DNA of 20,285 nucleotides from a virus (IMGVR_UViG_3300021403_000057:1-20285), one strand, 5' to 3'. Shown: positions 1-6,794, counted from the stretch's first letter. Notes: generated from the sequence alone by a model not told the origin. Program-made: numbers and translations.

Positions 1-393
1 TCTTCCGCCTCTTGAGGGAACATTCCAATCGCCACCCTCTGAAACTCTCTCAAACTCCCATCCAGCGGCCTTTAAAGACACCCCGGTTTCTTCCTGCAAT
101 ATAAAAGTTTGGATGCGTTCAAAACCCATTTCTCTGGCTACACGGGCGCAAGCTGCATAAAGTATTGAACAAGCGTTCTTAGTGCCATTGGTAACGAGTC
201 TTGTTACTTCCGCCCAAGTGTATTGAGGATTTTTTCTGCCAGTTGGCCTACCCACGATTGCAGCACCGCAAAGTATTCCCATATCATCTTCAACGCCAAT
301 AGAGAACCTATGCCCCACGACGGGTTTATGATGCCTATGAAGTGAGGCAACAAGGTCGTTAGCTTGTTTTAATGTAAGGGGGACTATCCTCAC
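1..393 (-). CDS. XF1762 family protein, partial (GNAT-like)
   Basis: The first 131 codons of a leftward gene that runs off the window. The protein has the hallmarks of the phage XF1762 family: an N-terminal HRHHKPVVGHRFSIGV segment, then AAIVGRPTGR, VTRLVTNGTKNACSILYAA and, near the end, EETGVSLKAAGW. The family has no settled function. The helix-rich second half and the E-TG-SL-AAGW signature resemble a GNAT acyltransferase fold (inference). The start is taken as GTG at 393, because AAGGGGGTGA sits just upstream at a suitable distance. A GTG at 399 would instead give a GTGA overlap with the methyltransferase stop. It is the last visible gene of the leftward operon. Family recognition is from memory of its conserved motifs. 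Confidence 0.8.
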   Translation of the reverse strand, partial: MRIVPLTLKQANDLVASLHRHHKPVVGHRFSIGVEDDMGILCGAAIVGRPTGRKNPQYTWAEVTRLVTNGTKNACSILYAACARVAREMGFERIQTFILQEETGVSLKAAGWEFERVSEGGDWNVPSRGGR

Positions 394-395
394 AC

Positions 396-887
396 TCACC
401 CCCTTGTTGGTATGGTTGTTAAATAAAATCCTAAATTACTATTTTTTAGGGCTTCACAGGCGATTTCACCCATTCCCAATAATACCACTCCGTGGCCGGG
501 CGATTTGCCTATAGAGCCGTCAGGTCTGATAAATTTAGTTTTACCCCGAGGAAATAGCATGGCATCAGCTTTTATAGCATAATCATGGAACCATTTTGCA
601 GATGTATAAGCTCGCACTAATGCAATGCCGTTACCATGAGCTATAAATTTCTTTAACCAAGGAATATGACCATTTCGTCCACCAAATGGTGGATTCATAA
701 AAACCAGCCCTTTCCAAGGTAAAGATAATCCGTCTTGATCTTTGGTATAGCAACCTTCGGCAGGAACATAACTTGCGGCATGGCCTGGGCTACATGGATC
801 TAAATCAAAGGTTAAATTTAATGCGGCAAATATTTCTGGCGGAGTATACCATTCATCAGATTCACCTAGTTTATTATCAAACTTCAT
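396..887 (-). CDS. dam: Phage N6-adenine DNA methyltransferase (Dam-type)
   Basis: A 163-residue protein that should transfer a methyl group from S-adenosylmethionine to adenine N6 in phage DNA. It starts KFDNKLGESDEWYTPPEIF, as phage Dam-like enzymes do. FDLDPCSP (about residues 27-34) is an expected cofactor-site segment, and FMNPPFGG carries the NPPF catalytic motif of amino-methyltransferases. The length fits the short phage family (PF05869/TIGR01712 type). An in-frame start at 935 is possible, but ATG 887 has CAGGAG upstream and lies just after the stop of the preceding gene, so it is preferred. Its stop abuts the XF1762 gene. Likely role: protection from host restriction or control of packaging and replication; target sequence unknown. 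Confidence 0.92.
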   Translation of the reverse strand: MKFDNKLGESDEWYTPPEIFAALNLTFDLDPCSPGHAASYVPAEGCYTKDQDGLSLPWKGLVFMNPPFGGRNGHIPWLKKFIAHGNGIALVRAYTSAKWFHDYAIKADAMLFPRGKTKFIRPDGSIGKSPGHGVVLLGMGEIACEALKNSNLGFYLTTIPTRG

Positions 888-891
888 CTCT

Positions 892-1221
892 CTATTTCTC
901 CTGAGTTTGTATGGTGGTGAGAAGGTCTTTGGCATAACACCAATAGTCGGCCTTACTTAAAACATATCCTGAACTCGTAACAAACATATTTGCATTACTT
1001 GAATATCTGCAAGAGTAAAAATGTTCCTTTTCTTTTACTATTACGTATCTATCAGTGTCAGGCTTCTCCTCTGGATATTTCTTCCATATACTTTCAGGCT
1101 CAGGGGATTGAAGGGCTACCTTACAATCTCTTATGATTTCCATAGCCCATGAAAACCCTTCGTTTTCCTCGTTTTTTCTAAGCCAGATGTTAACTCGCTC
1201 TATCAGTTTTTCGTGGGTCAT
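892..1221 (-). CDS. DUF551-like small phage protein
   Basis: A 109-residue protein of unknown function. The stretch from about residue 44 (SIWKKYPEEKPDTDRYVIV, then a Tyr/Cys-rich beta segment and ADYWCY) has the order of a DUF551 domain, a short beta-rich module common in phages of Proteobacteria; the resemblance is partial. The N-terminal 35 residues look helical and charged. ATG 1221 overlaps the stop of the upstream gene by four bases (ATGA), which suggests translational coupling. Its stop lies just before the methyltransferase start. Confidence 0.8.
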   Translation of the reverse strand: MTHEKLIERVNIWLRKNEENEGFSWAMEIIRDCKVALQSPEPESIWKKYPEEKPDTDRYVIVKEKEHFYSCRYSSNANMFVTSSGYVLSKADYWCYAKDLLTTIQTQEK

Positions 1222-1403
1222 ACAACTACCTCTTCAAGTTCTTTAGTAAGTTCAATAATGCGCCTGCGGTTTAGCTCCTGTTGTTTTATGAGTTCTGCCA
1301 TATCCTCTACCGTTGTAGGACTGTTCATATAAGGAAAACTACGGGCAATAAGTTTTTGTTGGGCTAATTCTTCTGCAATTATATCTATAGTGCGTTGGGT
1401 CAT
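1218..1403 (-). CDS. Small helical protein, unknown
   Basis: A 61-residue, mostly helical, charged protein (many Glu, Gln, Arg and Lys) with a likely coiled-coil segment in its second half (EDMAELIKQQELNRRRIIEL). No family recognised. It ends in an ATGA overlap with the next gene and starts five bases after the stop of a 56-residue gene upstream. The SD is weak (AAAGTAG), so coupling is likely. Confidence rests on the tight packing and the composition. Confidence 0.7.
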   Translation of the reverse strand: MTQRTIDIIAEELAQQKLIARSFPYMNSPTTVEDMAELIKQQELNRRRIIELTKELEEVVV

Positions 1404-1408
1404 TTTTG

Positions 1409-1579
1409 CTACTTTATTTGTTTATTGATCTCGGCGGCTACTTCATCGCAAGTATAATTGTCAATAGAAAAATGTGAATTATTTGTAAAAATTGTACAAC
1501 CTACTAATGGCCCATAATATGGAGTTAAGCTTGTTATGGTGCTAGTAAGTAAATATATTCCAAATATTTTAACCAACAT
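1409..1579 (-). CDS. Small protein with hydrophobic N-terminus, possibly exported
   Basis: A 56-residue protein beginning MLVKIFGIYLLTSTITSL, a short basic start then a hydrophobic stretch, which could be a signal peptide or a weak membrane anchor. The remainder has two cysteines (GCTIF and YTCDEV) that could form a disulfide if exported. AGGGAGA lies seven bases upstream of the ATG. The ATG overlaps the stop of the upstream gene by one base (TGATG). No family recognised. Confidence 0.7.
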   Translation of the reverse strand: MLVKIFGIYLLTSTITSLTPYYGPLVGCTIFTNNSHFSIDNYTCDEVAAEINKQIK

Positions 1580-2025
1580 CACTTTTCTCCCTTAACTTGG
1601 TTGATTGCTTTTATTTCATCTTTAAATCTACTTATTAACCATCCCATTTCTGTATCTTTATGATAATTCAAACTATAAATTGGACAAAAAATATTCTCCA
1701 AAACCCTCATAGCATCACAGTCTGTGCAGGTGGGTTTGTCATGAACTTTACGACCCGGCTCTCCCCAATCTATAAACATGGAATTCTTCTCACCTGTTTG
1801 CATATCTATTTCTGGCAGGTCTTTTGGTTCATTATACATATGATTCTCATCAAATATGTGTTCTTTGGACTTCTTAAAATGATGCGCCCAATCAGATTCA
1901 TCTTCTGGGGAGGCAGGGATTAGGGATTTAAGATGCTCTAATTTATGAGGAAAAACGACACCATTATTCTCGGTAGACATTTTAATCAACCTATCCAACT
2001 CTTTCTCTAATTCACTATAACTCAT
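1579..2025 (-). CDS. Hypothetical protein with a CxxC pair
   Basis: A 148-residue, acidic, soluble-looking protein. Visible features are an N-terminal helix (YSELEKELDRLIKM), a polar middle rich in His, Asp and Glu, and a CTDC pair near residue 103 with a further Cys about 14 residues on (FCPIYS), which could bind a metal. It ends in a helix, FKDEIKAINQVKGEK. ATG 2025 is chosen over ATG 2037 because GGAG lies six bases before it and it forms an ATGA overlap with the upstream gene. No family recognised. Confidence 0.75.
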   Translation of the reverse strand: MSYSELEKELDRLIKMSTENNGVVFPHKLEHLKSLIPASPEDESDWAHHFKKSKEHIFDENHMYNEPKDLPEIDMQTGEKNSMFIDWGEPGRKVHDKPTCTDCDAMRVLENIFCPIYSLNYHKDTEMGWLISRFKDEIKAINQVKGEK

Positions 2026-2150
2026 AGCATACTCCATTTATGTTCAATTATCATGCCTAGAAGTAGAAATATAAATATCCACATTCCTACTAAAAACCAG
2101 AACGCCCAGGGCTCTAACTCTATCTCGTCTTTTTTGTTCTGTTCAGTCAT
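2022..2150 (-). CDS. Small single-span membrane protein
   Basis: A 42-residue protein: a short acidic/basic head (MTEQNKKDEIELE), one strongly hydrophobic span of about 21 residues (WAFWFLVGMWIFIFLLLGMII) and a short tail. The start has GGAG ten bases upstream and overlaps the previous stop as ATGA; the end overlaps the next gene the same way. The charge pattern suggests N-in or N-out insertion cannot be decided. It lies directly after a two-span membrane gene, so the pair may act together, for example in lysis or superinfection exclusion (inference only). Confidence 0.72.
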   Translation of the reverse strand: MTEQNKKDEIELEPWAFWFLVGMWIFIFLLLGMIIEHKWSML

Positions 2151-2320
2151 TTAAAGAATTCTCCACAATATAAAACATAAAGTATAAACCCCTTACCTAT
2201 TATAGTGCCTAAAGCCTTATAAATTGCATCTTTTTCATTTATATTTTTCACTATATGAACGACCAATCCAATTAAAACTGTAATAACCATAAACCATTGA
2301 GGCCAAGTTTCGATATGCAT
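2147..2320 (-). CDS. Small two-span membrane protein, holin-like
   Basis: A 57-residue protein with one hydrophobic segment near residues 8-24 (WFMVITVLIGLVVHIV) and a second near 36-52 (ALGTIIGKGFILYVLYC), joined by a charged turn (KNINEKD). Size and two-span layout fit small class II holins, but many unrelated phage membrane proteins look the same and no endolysin gene is visible in the window, so the function is open. A strong SD (AAGGAAGGGGA) precedes ATG 2320. It overlaps the single-span gene as ATGA. Confidence 0.72.
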   Translation of the reverse strand: MHIETWPQWFMVITVLIGLVVHIVKNINEKDAIYKALGTIIGKGFILYVLYCGEFFK

Positions 2321-2342
2321 TCCCCTTCCTTTTTAGTTGTTG

Positions 2343-2528
2343 TTAAACGCTAGTAATTTCTTGGTTCATAAAAGTTTTTTTGCGAGATTTCTGAGTCCAC
2401 CCCCTCTTAAATCTTTGCCAATCCTCATGTCGCCATCTTAAAAATAATCGGTGTCTGAAAAAATCGTATTCTAATGGCTTATTTTTAGCCCTTTCTTCCC
2501 TTTTCTTAGCTTCATTTTTTGAAAACAT
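2343..2528 (-). CDS. Small basic protein, unknown
   Basis: A 61-residue, very basic and aromatic protein (FFRHRLFLRWRHEDWQRFKRG), which may bind nucleic acid. ATG 2528 is chosen because a near-perfect SD, GGGGAGGT, lies four bases before it. The reading frame stays open for another 50 codons upstream with natural-looking codons but no ATG or GTG, so the true protein may be longer (see the neighbouring entry). No family recognised. Confidence 0.65.
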   Translation of the reverse strand: MFSKNEAKKREERAKNKPLEYDFFRHRLFLRWRHEDWQRFKRGWTQKSRKKTFMNQEITSV

Positions 2529-2678
2529 TTGACCTCCCCAAATATAACCCAAGTTTTTATCATCCAAACTTTTACATTCGTGAGAACATTTGACAGTATA
2601 AACCCCAGGAATTTTATCAGTGCCATTATCAAAAATTGCATTTACTGAAATATCTCTACTTATAATCCCCTCATTGTA
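2529..2678 (-). other. Open frame upstream of the 2528 start, no usual start codon
   Basis: In frame with the small basic gene, 50 codons are open back to a TAA at 2679-2681. The translation looks protein-like (DISVNAIFDNGTDKIPG, then VYTVKCSHECKS with a C-x-H-x-x-C pattern). GAGGGG at 2667-2672 would serve as an SD, but the codons after it are ATT and ATA. A TTG at 2567 is the only conventional alternative and has no SD. Options are a rare start codon, a small frameshift or sequencing error, or chance. Confidence 0.35.
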
Positions 2679-2700
2679 TTAAATTCATAAATATGACTAT

Positions 2701-2943
2701 TCATTCCGGCCTCGCATTATATCCCACATCTTCCCGCGCAATCTCATCTTCCGCCTCTTGTTGCAAATCAATTACGTCTACAAAACGATGAAATTCTGGA
2801 GCGCGGTGTAAAGTATGAATATAATCAGTTATCTCCCCTCTCCGCACACAATTAGCCAAATCGTTAAGTGTTGATTGCATAGTAAAGTGATATTGCGCTT
2901 CATCTTTATAAACATTTATCCAGTATTCTTGTGGTTTAAACAT
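2701..2943 (-). CDS. Hypothetical protein
   Basis: An 80-residue soluble protein, N-terminal KPQEYWINVYKDEAQYHF, then a helical middle and an acidic C-terminus (DLQQEAEDEIAREDVG). No family recognised. GGAG lies eight bases before ATG 2943, and the gene follows the upstream stop by one base, so it is part of the same leftward operon. About 170 bases separate it from the next assigned start (2528), the loosest spacing in this block. Confidence 0.75.
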   Translation of the reverse strand: MFKPQEYWINVYKDEAQYHFTMQSTLNDLANCVRRGEITDYIHTLHRAPEFHRFVDVIDLQQEAEDEIAREDVGYNARPE

Positions 2944-2944
2944 C

Positions 2945-3271
2945 TTAATGCTCCGTTGGTTTTTGTTCAGCGGGCGTATTATCTACTTCAATAACTTCTA
3001 CATCTTCGACCTCGGTTACTTCAGGTTGGCGCCCGCCAGTAATATGAGTTTCAAGGTCTTTAACTAAATCCTTGAAGAAAAATATACGGCGACTAGGGAG
3101 GTCAACTGTATCAACTTGACCCACTCCGTATTCCTCATCTAAAAGCTTATCAAATTCTATTTTGTTGCGTGCAAAATCTTGACTAGCTTTCGCCAGTAGC
3201 TTGTGATTCTTCTCGATCTTATCAATGAACTTTAGAAGTTTCTGAGAGGTTATTTTTTGTGCTTTTGCCAT
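2945..3271 (-). CDS. Hypothetical helical protein with acidic tail
   Basis: A 108-residue protein. The first 50 residues are a lysine-rich helical, probably coiled-coil region (LLKFIDKIEKNHKLLAK). A short middle segment (VDTVDLPSRRIFFFKDLV) follows, and the last 30 residues are acidic and proline-containing (VTEVEDVEVIEVDNTP). The strongly acidic tail may be disordered. AAAGG precedes ATG 3271 with suitable spacing. It starts one base before the upstream gene's stop codon and ends one base before the next start. No family recognised. Confidence 0.75.
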   Translation of the reverse strand: MAKAQKITSQKLLKFIDKIEKNHKLLAKASQDFARNKIEFDKLLDEEYGVGQVDTVDLPSRRIFFFKDLVKDLETHITGGRQPEVTEVEDVEVIEVDNTPAEQKPTEH

Positions 3272-3272
3272 A

Positions 3273-3440
3273 TTATGCCTTTGTTGTTATTGGTTGTAGT
3301 CTATACCCACTTTGCATCAAATCCCAAACACGCCCACCACAAGATAGATTGCGAGTGCGTTTATGAATTTGTGCAGCAGTTTGTGGCGGTAGTTCTATGC
3401 GCTGGTTGTCGCGGTAGATTATGTATTTCAGTTGGGTCAT
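3273..3440 (-). CDS. Small basic protein, unknown
   Basis: A 55-residue, arginine-rich protein: a short beta-like start (TQLKYIIYRDNQRIELP), then a basic helix (TAAQIHKRTRNL) and CGGRVWDLMQSGYRL. The W-D-L-x-x-x-G-Y pattern suggests a compact nucleic-acid-binding or helix-turn-helix-like fold, but this is a guess. GGAG is six bases before the ATG, and the gene sits one base from each neighbour. Confidence 0.75.
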   Translation of the reverse strand: MTQLKYIIYRDNQRIELPPQTAAQIHKRTRNLSCGGRVWDLMQSGYRLQPITTKA

Positions 3441-3441
3441 G

Positions 3442-3720
3442 TTATGCTCCTTTTTTGGTTGATTGCTTTTTCTCAGGCAATTTTTCTGGCTCGTTTAATC
3501 TAAGATTTGGATTAATTGATTTTTCATTTCTATCTAAAAAATACTGAATAGCATTAGTTAATTTTTCATCCACGCTTACAGTGCAAGTAAATCTTTCGCC
3601 AATATAAAAGAAATGTTCATAGCCTGGATTTTTAAAAGTTAAATCACACCTTGAGCCATGAAGCTCCATTTTAGTAAGCTCTAAATTCTGTACTGCCTTT
3701 TTTAATATAATATCAGCCAT
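3442..3720 (-). CDS. Hypothetical protein, first gene of the left operon
   Basis: A 92-residue protein. The first two thirds look like a small alpha/beta domain (LELTKMELHGSRCDLTF, then FFYIGERFTCTVSV), and the last 20 residues form a Lys/Glu-rich tail. AAGGAG lies six bases before ATG 3720. It is the first gene behind the promoter at 3754-3782, with a predicted leader of about 27 bases, so it is probably among the earliest products. No family recognised. Confidence 0.78.
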   Translation of the reverse strand: MADIILKKAVQNLELTKMELHGSRCDLTFKNPGYEHFFYIGERFTCTVSVDEKLTNAIQYFLDRNEKSINPNLRLNEPEKLPEKKQSTKKGA

Positions 3721-3753
3721 CCTTTACTCCTTTATTATTAACTTGATTTCTCA

Positions 3754-3782
3754 TTTATAGTATGTTATTTGTGGGTAGTCAA
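3754..3782 (-). promoter_or_regulatory. Leftward sigma70-type promoter for 3720-1
   Basis: Read leftward: TTGACT (3782-3777), a 17-base spacer, TATAAA (3759-3754). Transcription would start near 3747, upstream of the SD of the 3720 gene. The region is divergent with the RHH gene at 3818; a weaker rightward pair, TTGTGG (3769-3774) and TATTAT (3793-3798), overlaps it. Confidence 0.75.
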
Positions 3783-3817
3783 GAGTAAAATTTATTATTT
3801 TTTATTATAGGTGAAAT

Positions 3818-3973
3818 ATGGCTAAAAAGCTTAGTTACAAGAAGACTTCAATTACTATTCCAAATTCAATTTATGAGAAAATTGAAGAAAAAGTTGTGGA
3901 ACAAAAAATAAAACGCAACGTCAATATATCTTCTTTTATTGTTGAGATTCTTGCTCATGCATTATCGAAGTGA
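3818..3973 (+). CDS. Ribbon-helix-helix (RHH) regulator, 51 aa
   Basis: A 51-residue protein with the layout of Arc/CopG-type repressors: a basic start (MAKKLSYKK), a short beta strand (TSITIP), helix A (NSIYEKIEEKVVEQK) and helix B (ISSFIVEILAHALS). RHH proteins dimerise and insert the two-stranded sheet into the DNA major groove. The SD is GGTGA, four bases before the ATG. It is the only rightward gene between two leftward operons; its last 38 bases overlap the 3' end of the VRR-NUC gene tail to tail. Its position suggests control of the divergent promoter at 3754-3782, including its own. Confidence 0.8.
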   Translation: MAKKLSYKKTSITIPNSIYEKIEEKVVEQKIKRNVNISSFIVEILAHALSK

Positions 3974-4331
3974 GCCAATTCTCAATAGCTTCTAAGTGCT
4001 CATTCCAACCATGAGTAATAGCACCTTTAACAAATTCAGTTGGGGCAAATTCATCCCACCATTTCTCTTGTGAAGGAGTTAATTTACCATCGGATTTCTT
4101 CAATTCATGGTATAAAAAGTAATAATGACCAGCATATTTAATACGCCACTTCAAGTCTGGATGCCCTGCCTCCTGCCCCATGCGCTGGTCTTCCTTTGCA
4201 ACAATTATATTCTTGTCCCCTTCATTCTTTGTATAAGTAACGCGTAATGCCGGGTATGAGGGTAATAACACTTGCTTATAATGTAAGATTAATTGCTTTT
4301 GTTGTGCGCCCTCTATCTGATTTCTTGCCAT
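3936..4331 (-). CDS. VRR-NUC domain nuclease
   Basis: A 131-residue protein with a VRR-NUC fold of the PD-(D/E)xK superfamily. Motifs in order: GHPDL at about residues 56-60 (catalytic Asp), HELK at about 75-78 (the E-x-K pair), then the typical G-x-L-(T/S)-x-x-Q-x-x-W sequence (GKLTPSQEKWW). Such phage proteins are thought to cleave branched DNA or joints. It starts three bases after the helicase stop, so the two probably act together in replication-recombination. The SD is weak (GAGTGG). It is the last gene of the operon starting at 7759 and overlaps the RHH gene convergently. Confidence 0.85.
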   Translation of the reverse strand: MARNQIEGAQQKQLILHYKQVLLPSYPALRVTYTKNEGDKNIIVAKEDQRMGQEAGHPDLKWRIKYAGHYYFLYHELKKSDGKLTPSQEKWWDEFAPTEFVKGAITHGWNEHLEAIENWLTSIMHEQESQQ

Positions 4332-4334
4332 AAT

Positions 4335-5936
4335 CTACCACTCATATTTTAAAATCTTTGGATATTTACTTGCGGTGTTAACTGTTATCTTGCGCGGCTT
4401 CTTTAGAGTTGCCCAATCAACAGCGCCAGCACCACTCCAGCCACGTTTCTTTAGCCAGGCAGCCCGCATATTATTAAAGACATATTCAGGTAGTTTATAA
4501 TTGCCACATTTATAATAGATCTTAAGCATCTTATGTTTCTTGCTACTAACCCAATCTGGGAAATACTCAACATCACTTACCGTATAAGTTTTAACTGGAT
4601 TTCTTTTTGCATTTATATCCGTTTCATTATCATAATGCCCATCAATCTCAACTTCACGCGATTCTTTTAGAAATCTATATTTGCATATAGGACAAACTTC
4701 TTCTTTTACTGGTACAAGTTCCTCGCAATTCGCACACACTTTGAACTTACTTTTCCTCGTGGATTGCGTGAGTTGCCCGTCTAAATATTGCCAGGAAGTA
4801 TCAACCAAGCCACCGTGGCGCTTTAGATTGCCGGAGAAGTCTACAACATATCCAAAGGGCTTTGTGCCACCTGATATAGCAGCAAGCCTTTCTTCTTTTG
4901 TTTGCATATTCCAAATAGCTTGATTTGATAGCCTGGCCGCTCTATAAAGCATTTGGTGATGCAATGACAAAGACTGAGTTGGGCGCCAGTTGGCTAACAA
5001 GTCCAATTCAGGATCATCATAGCCCTCAGTTAATATCTCCACATTTATAAGTGCGTTAAACTCGCAAGCTTTATGCCGCCTTAATATCTCTTTCCGTTCT
5101 TCTGGCGTACTTTCACCCGTTAAAATACCAGTTAAGCCATCTGCGCCCCATATTTTGAAACCAGCTTCATGTAACGCTATTCCTATAAGTTGCGCGTATT
5201 TAACTGTTGGAGCAAAACCAATCATCTTTTTTAGTTTATTTTGCTTAAAGACCTGAAAACATTTCTGCGCTGTTTGCGTGATTATTCGTGGGTCTTTTAG
5301 ACATTTATCTGCATAATCAGACATTACATAATCTTTCGCAAGAATGGCAACTTTAGATAAATCGGGTTCATAACATACTTTATTAGATAAAGGCGTTACC
5401 AAACCTTCGTGCAGTAAGTTTTCATAAGATGTGAAGTGACAAACATCGCCCCAAGTTAATGAGCCATCAGATAACCTATGAGGAAGTGCGGTGAACCCGA
5501 TAACCTTCGCAAACGGATATGCCCGCATCAATTGCCAGTACATCGACTTATCTTCTGGATTATTAGAAACCCGCTGGCATTCGTCTATTAGTATGAGGTG
5601 AATCTTGCCTAAGTGTTCGGCCTTATTGTAAATAGTATTAATTCCGGCAACCACTATTTCTTTATCATATTCCCAACGCTTAAGGCTGGATGATACAAGG
5701 CCAACGGAGGCGTGTTGAATCTTGCCGATGTTTTGCAATAGAAGTTCTTTCCGGTGCGTTACTATTAATGTGCGATAACCTGGGAAGGATGATTGATGCT
5801 CTGCTATTTTGGCTATTACTATGGATTTACCACCAGCACCACTAATAACACAAATCCCTTTTCTCTGGGAATCCATAAGATGCTTTTTAATATCAGCCAT
5901 TGCTTGTTGCTGATGTGATGCTGGTGTAAATATCAT
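4335..5936 (-). CDS. SF2 DEAD/DEAH-type helicase with zinc ribbon
   Basis: A 533-residue ATP-dependent nucleic-acid helicase. Motif I is SGAGGKS (32-38); motif Ia TLIVTHRKELL (56-66); motif II DECQ (118-121); motif III GFTALPHR (147-154); motif V NVEILTEGYDDPEL (298-311); motif VI QMLYRAAR (328-335). A four-cysteine zinc ribbon follows (CANC at 401-404, CPIC at 415-418), then a roughly 110-residue C-terminal region seen in phage helicases of this group. Motif VI lacks the usual Gly before Arg. No SD is seen; ATG 5936 lies two bases after the upstream stop, so coupling is likely. Flanked by the VRR-NUC nuclease and an SSB-like gene, it probably remodels forks or recombination intermediates. 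Confidence 0.93.
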   Translation of the reverse strand: MIFTPASHQQQAMADIKKHLMDSQRKGICVISGAGGKSIVIAKIAEHQSSFPGYRTLIVTHRKELLLQNIGKIQHASVGLVSSSLKRWEYDKEIVVAGINTIYNKAEHLGKIHLILIDECQRVSNNPEDKSMYWQLMRAYPFAKVIGFTALPHRLSDGSLTWGDVCHFTSYENLLHEGLVTPLSNKVCYEPDLSKVAILAKDYVMSDYADKCLKDPRIITQTAQKCFQVFKQNKLKKMIGFAPTVKYAQLIGIALHEAGFKIWGADGLTGILTGESTPEERKEILRRHKACEFNALINVEILTEGYDDPELDLLANWRPTQSLSLHHQMLYRAARLSNQAIWNMQTKEERLAAISGGTKPFGYVVDFSGNLKRHGGLVDTSWQYLDGQLTQSTRKSKFKVCANCEELVPVKEEVCPICKYRFLKESREVEIDGHYDNETDINAKRNPVKTYTVSDVEYFPDWVSSKKHKMLKIYYKCGNYKLPEYVFNNMRAAWLKKRGWSGAGAVDWATLKKPRKITVNTASKYPKILKYEW

Positions 5937-5938
5937 TA

Positions 5939-6193
5939 CTATAGAGGTATATCGTTAGAGTCAGGGGAATTGCCAGTTGAACCCTTTTCTTTAGGCTCAA
6001 AGAAACTCACAATAATAGAGTCTTTACCATCTTTCCGCGCAACGCCAGCAGGATTAAATGTAGCTTTAAGCATTGCAAACATTCCGTTATCCCCTTCCAT
6101 TACTGAGCCGATATTCTCATATCGCCCCTTTTCTTCACCGTTAGCATTAGTGTAGCTTCCGGTTTTTACTGCCAGTTCATAGAGTTTCTTCAT
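5939..6193 (-). CDS. SSB-like small protein (putative)
   Basis: An 84-residue protein beginning KKLYELAVKTGSYTNANGEE, followed by beta-rich segments (RYENIGSVMEGDNGMFAML) and ending SPDSNDIPL. The beta-rich core followed by an acidic D-x-x-D-I-P-hydrophobic tail is what single-stranded DNA-binding proteins use to recruit partners, and it sits between a helicase and the exonuclease cluster. The body is shorter than a bacterial SSB and I cannot confirm an OB fold, so the role is inferred. AGGGA precedes ATG 6193, and the start overlaps the upstream gene by 17 bases. Confidence 0.75.
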   Translation of the reverse strand: MKKLYELAVKTGSYTNANGEEKGRYENIGSVMEGDNGMFAMLKATFNPAGVARKDGKDSIIVSFFEPKEKGSTGNSPDSNDIPL

Positions 6194-6794
6194 TTGTATT
6201 TCCCTGTTGGTTAGTAATTAAATCAGCTTCGGCAGCCATCTTCTTAATCTCATCTTTAAATGATACCGCAGCCTTCTTCTCCTCTGTAGATAACTTGCCC
6301 CATGCGGCAGTTAAGGCTTCGTTACCTTTTTTCGCTTCAATGGTTAGGTTACCTTTCAAAGAGTTTGTGTCCGTAACTTTAGCAACATTAGCAGGTTTAG
6401 AGGCTGTAAGAGGCTGCACGGTGAATGGTTTTTTATTGGCTTTACTGGCGGTTAAAGCCATTGTCATGGGCTTGTCAATGCCTGACATGGCGCTGATTCT
6501 TATACCACCGACTGCAATACCACCAAATAGAACCTTATCATCCCGGTATAGAGTCATAGACTTGCCAACATAAGAAAGGCCATCAGTTCCCCAAACATTG
6601 ACCAGCACGCGCCTCATAGACTTACAAGGTTTATACGGTTTGTTTTCATCGCCCTCATAACCAATGGCTATGGGTTGCGCGGCATCTGATACGCCCCAGA
6701 CCTTATTTATCTTCACGGTTATTGACTTGCCTATTAAATCATCTGCGTTAAGCTGATCTGATTTAGCAATTATTGTTTTGCTCATATCTACCAT
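6177..6794 (-). CDS. Conserved phage protein beside exonuclease, possible ssDNA-binding partner
   Basis: A 205-residue protein of a type I recognise from many proteobacterial phages but cannot name. Residues 7-110 form a beta-rich domain (KSDQLNADDLIGKSITVKI, YEGDENKPYKPCKSMRRVL, MTLYRDDKVLFGGIAVGG, ending in GIRISAMSGIDKP). The C-terminal 80 residues are Lys/Ala/Glu-rich and helical. It lies directly downstream of a YqaJ-type exonuclease, where phages usually carry an annealase (RecT, Beta or Erf), but no such motifs are seen. A ssDNA-binding or annealing role is therefore an inference from position. AAGGAG lies six bases before ATG 6794. Confidence 0.8.
   Translation of the reverse strand: MVDMSKTIIAKSDQLNADDLIGKSITVKINKVWGVSDAAQPIAIGYEGDENKPYKPCKSMRRVLVNVWGTDGLSYVGKSMTLYRDDKVLFGGIAVGGIRISAMSGIDKPMTMALTASKANKKPFTVQPLTASKPANVAKVTDTNSLKGNLTIEAKKGNEALTAAWGKLSTEEKKAAVSFKDEIKKMAAEADLITNQQGNTNEETL

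Noticed and set aside
3257-3547. Rightward 96-codon frame
   Set aside because: It overlaps two well-supported leftward genes and has no SD; its Cys/Phe/Val-rich translation looks like an antisense shadow.
3761-3768. TATGTTAT shared with the palindrome at 14657 as a common operator
   Set aside because: Only eight AT-rich bases match, at a different place relative to the -10 box, and there is no second half-site at 3761.
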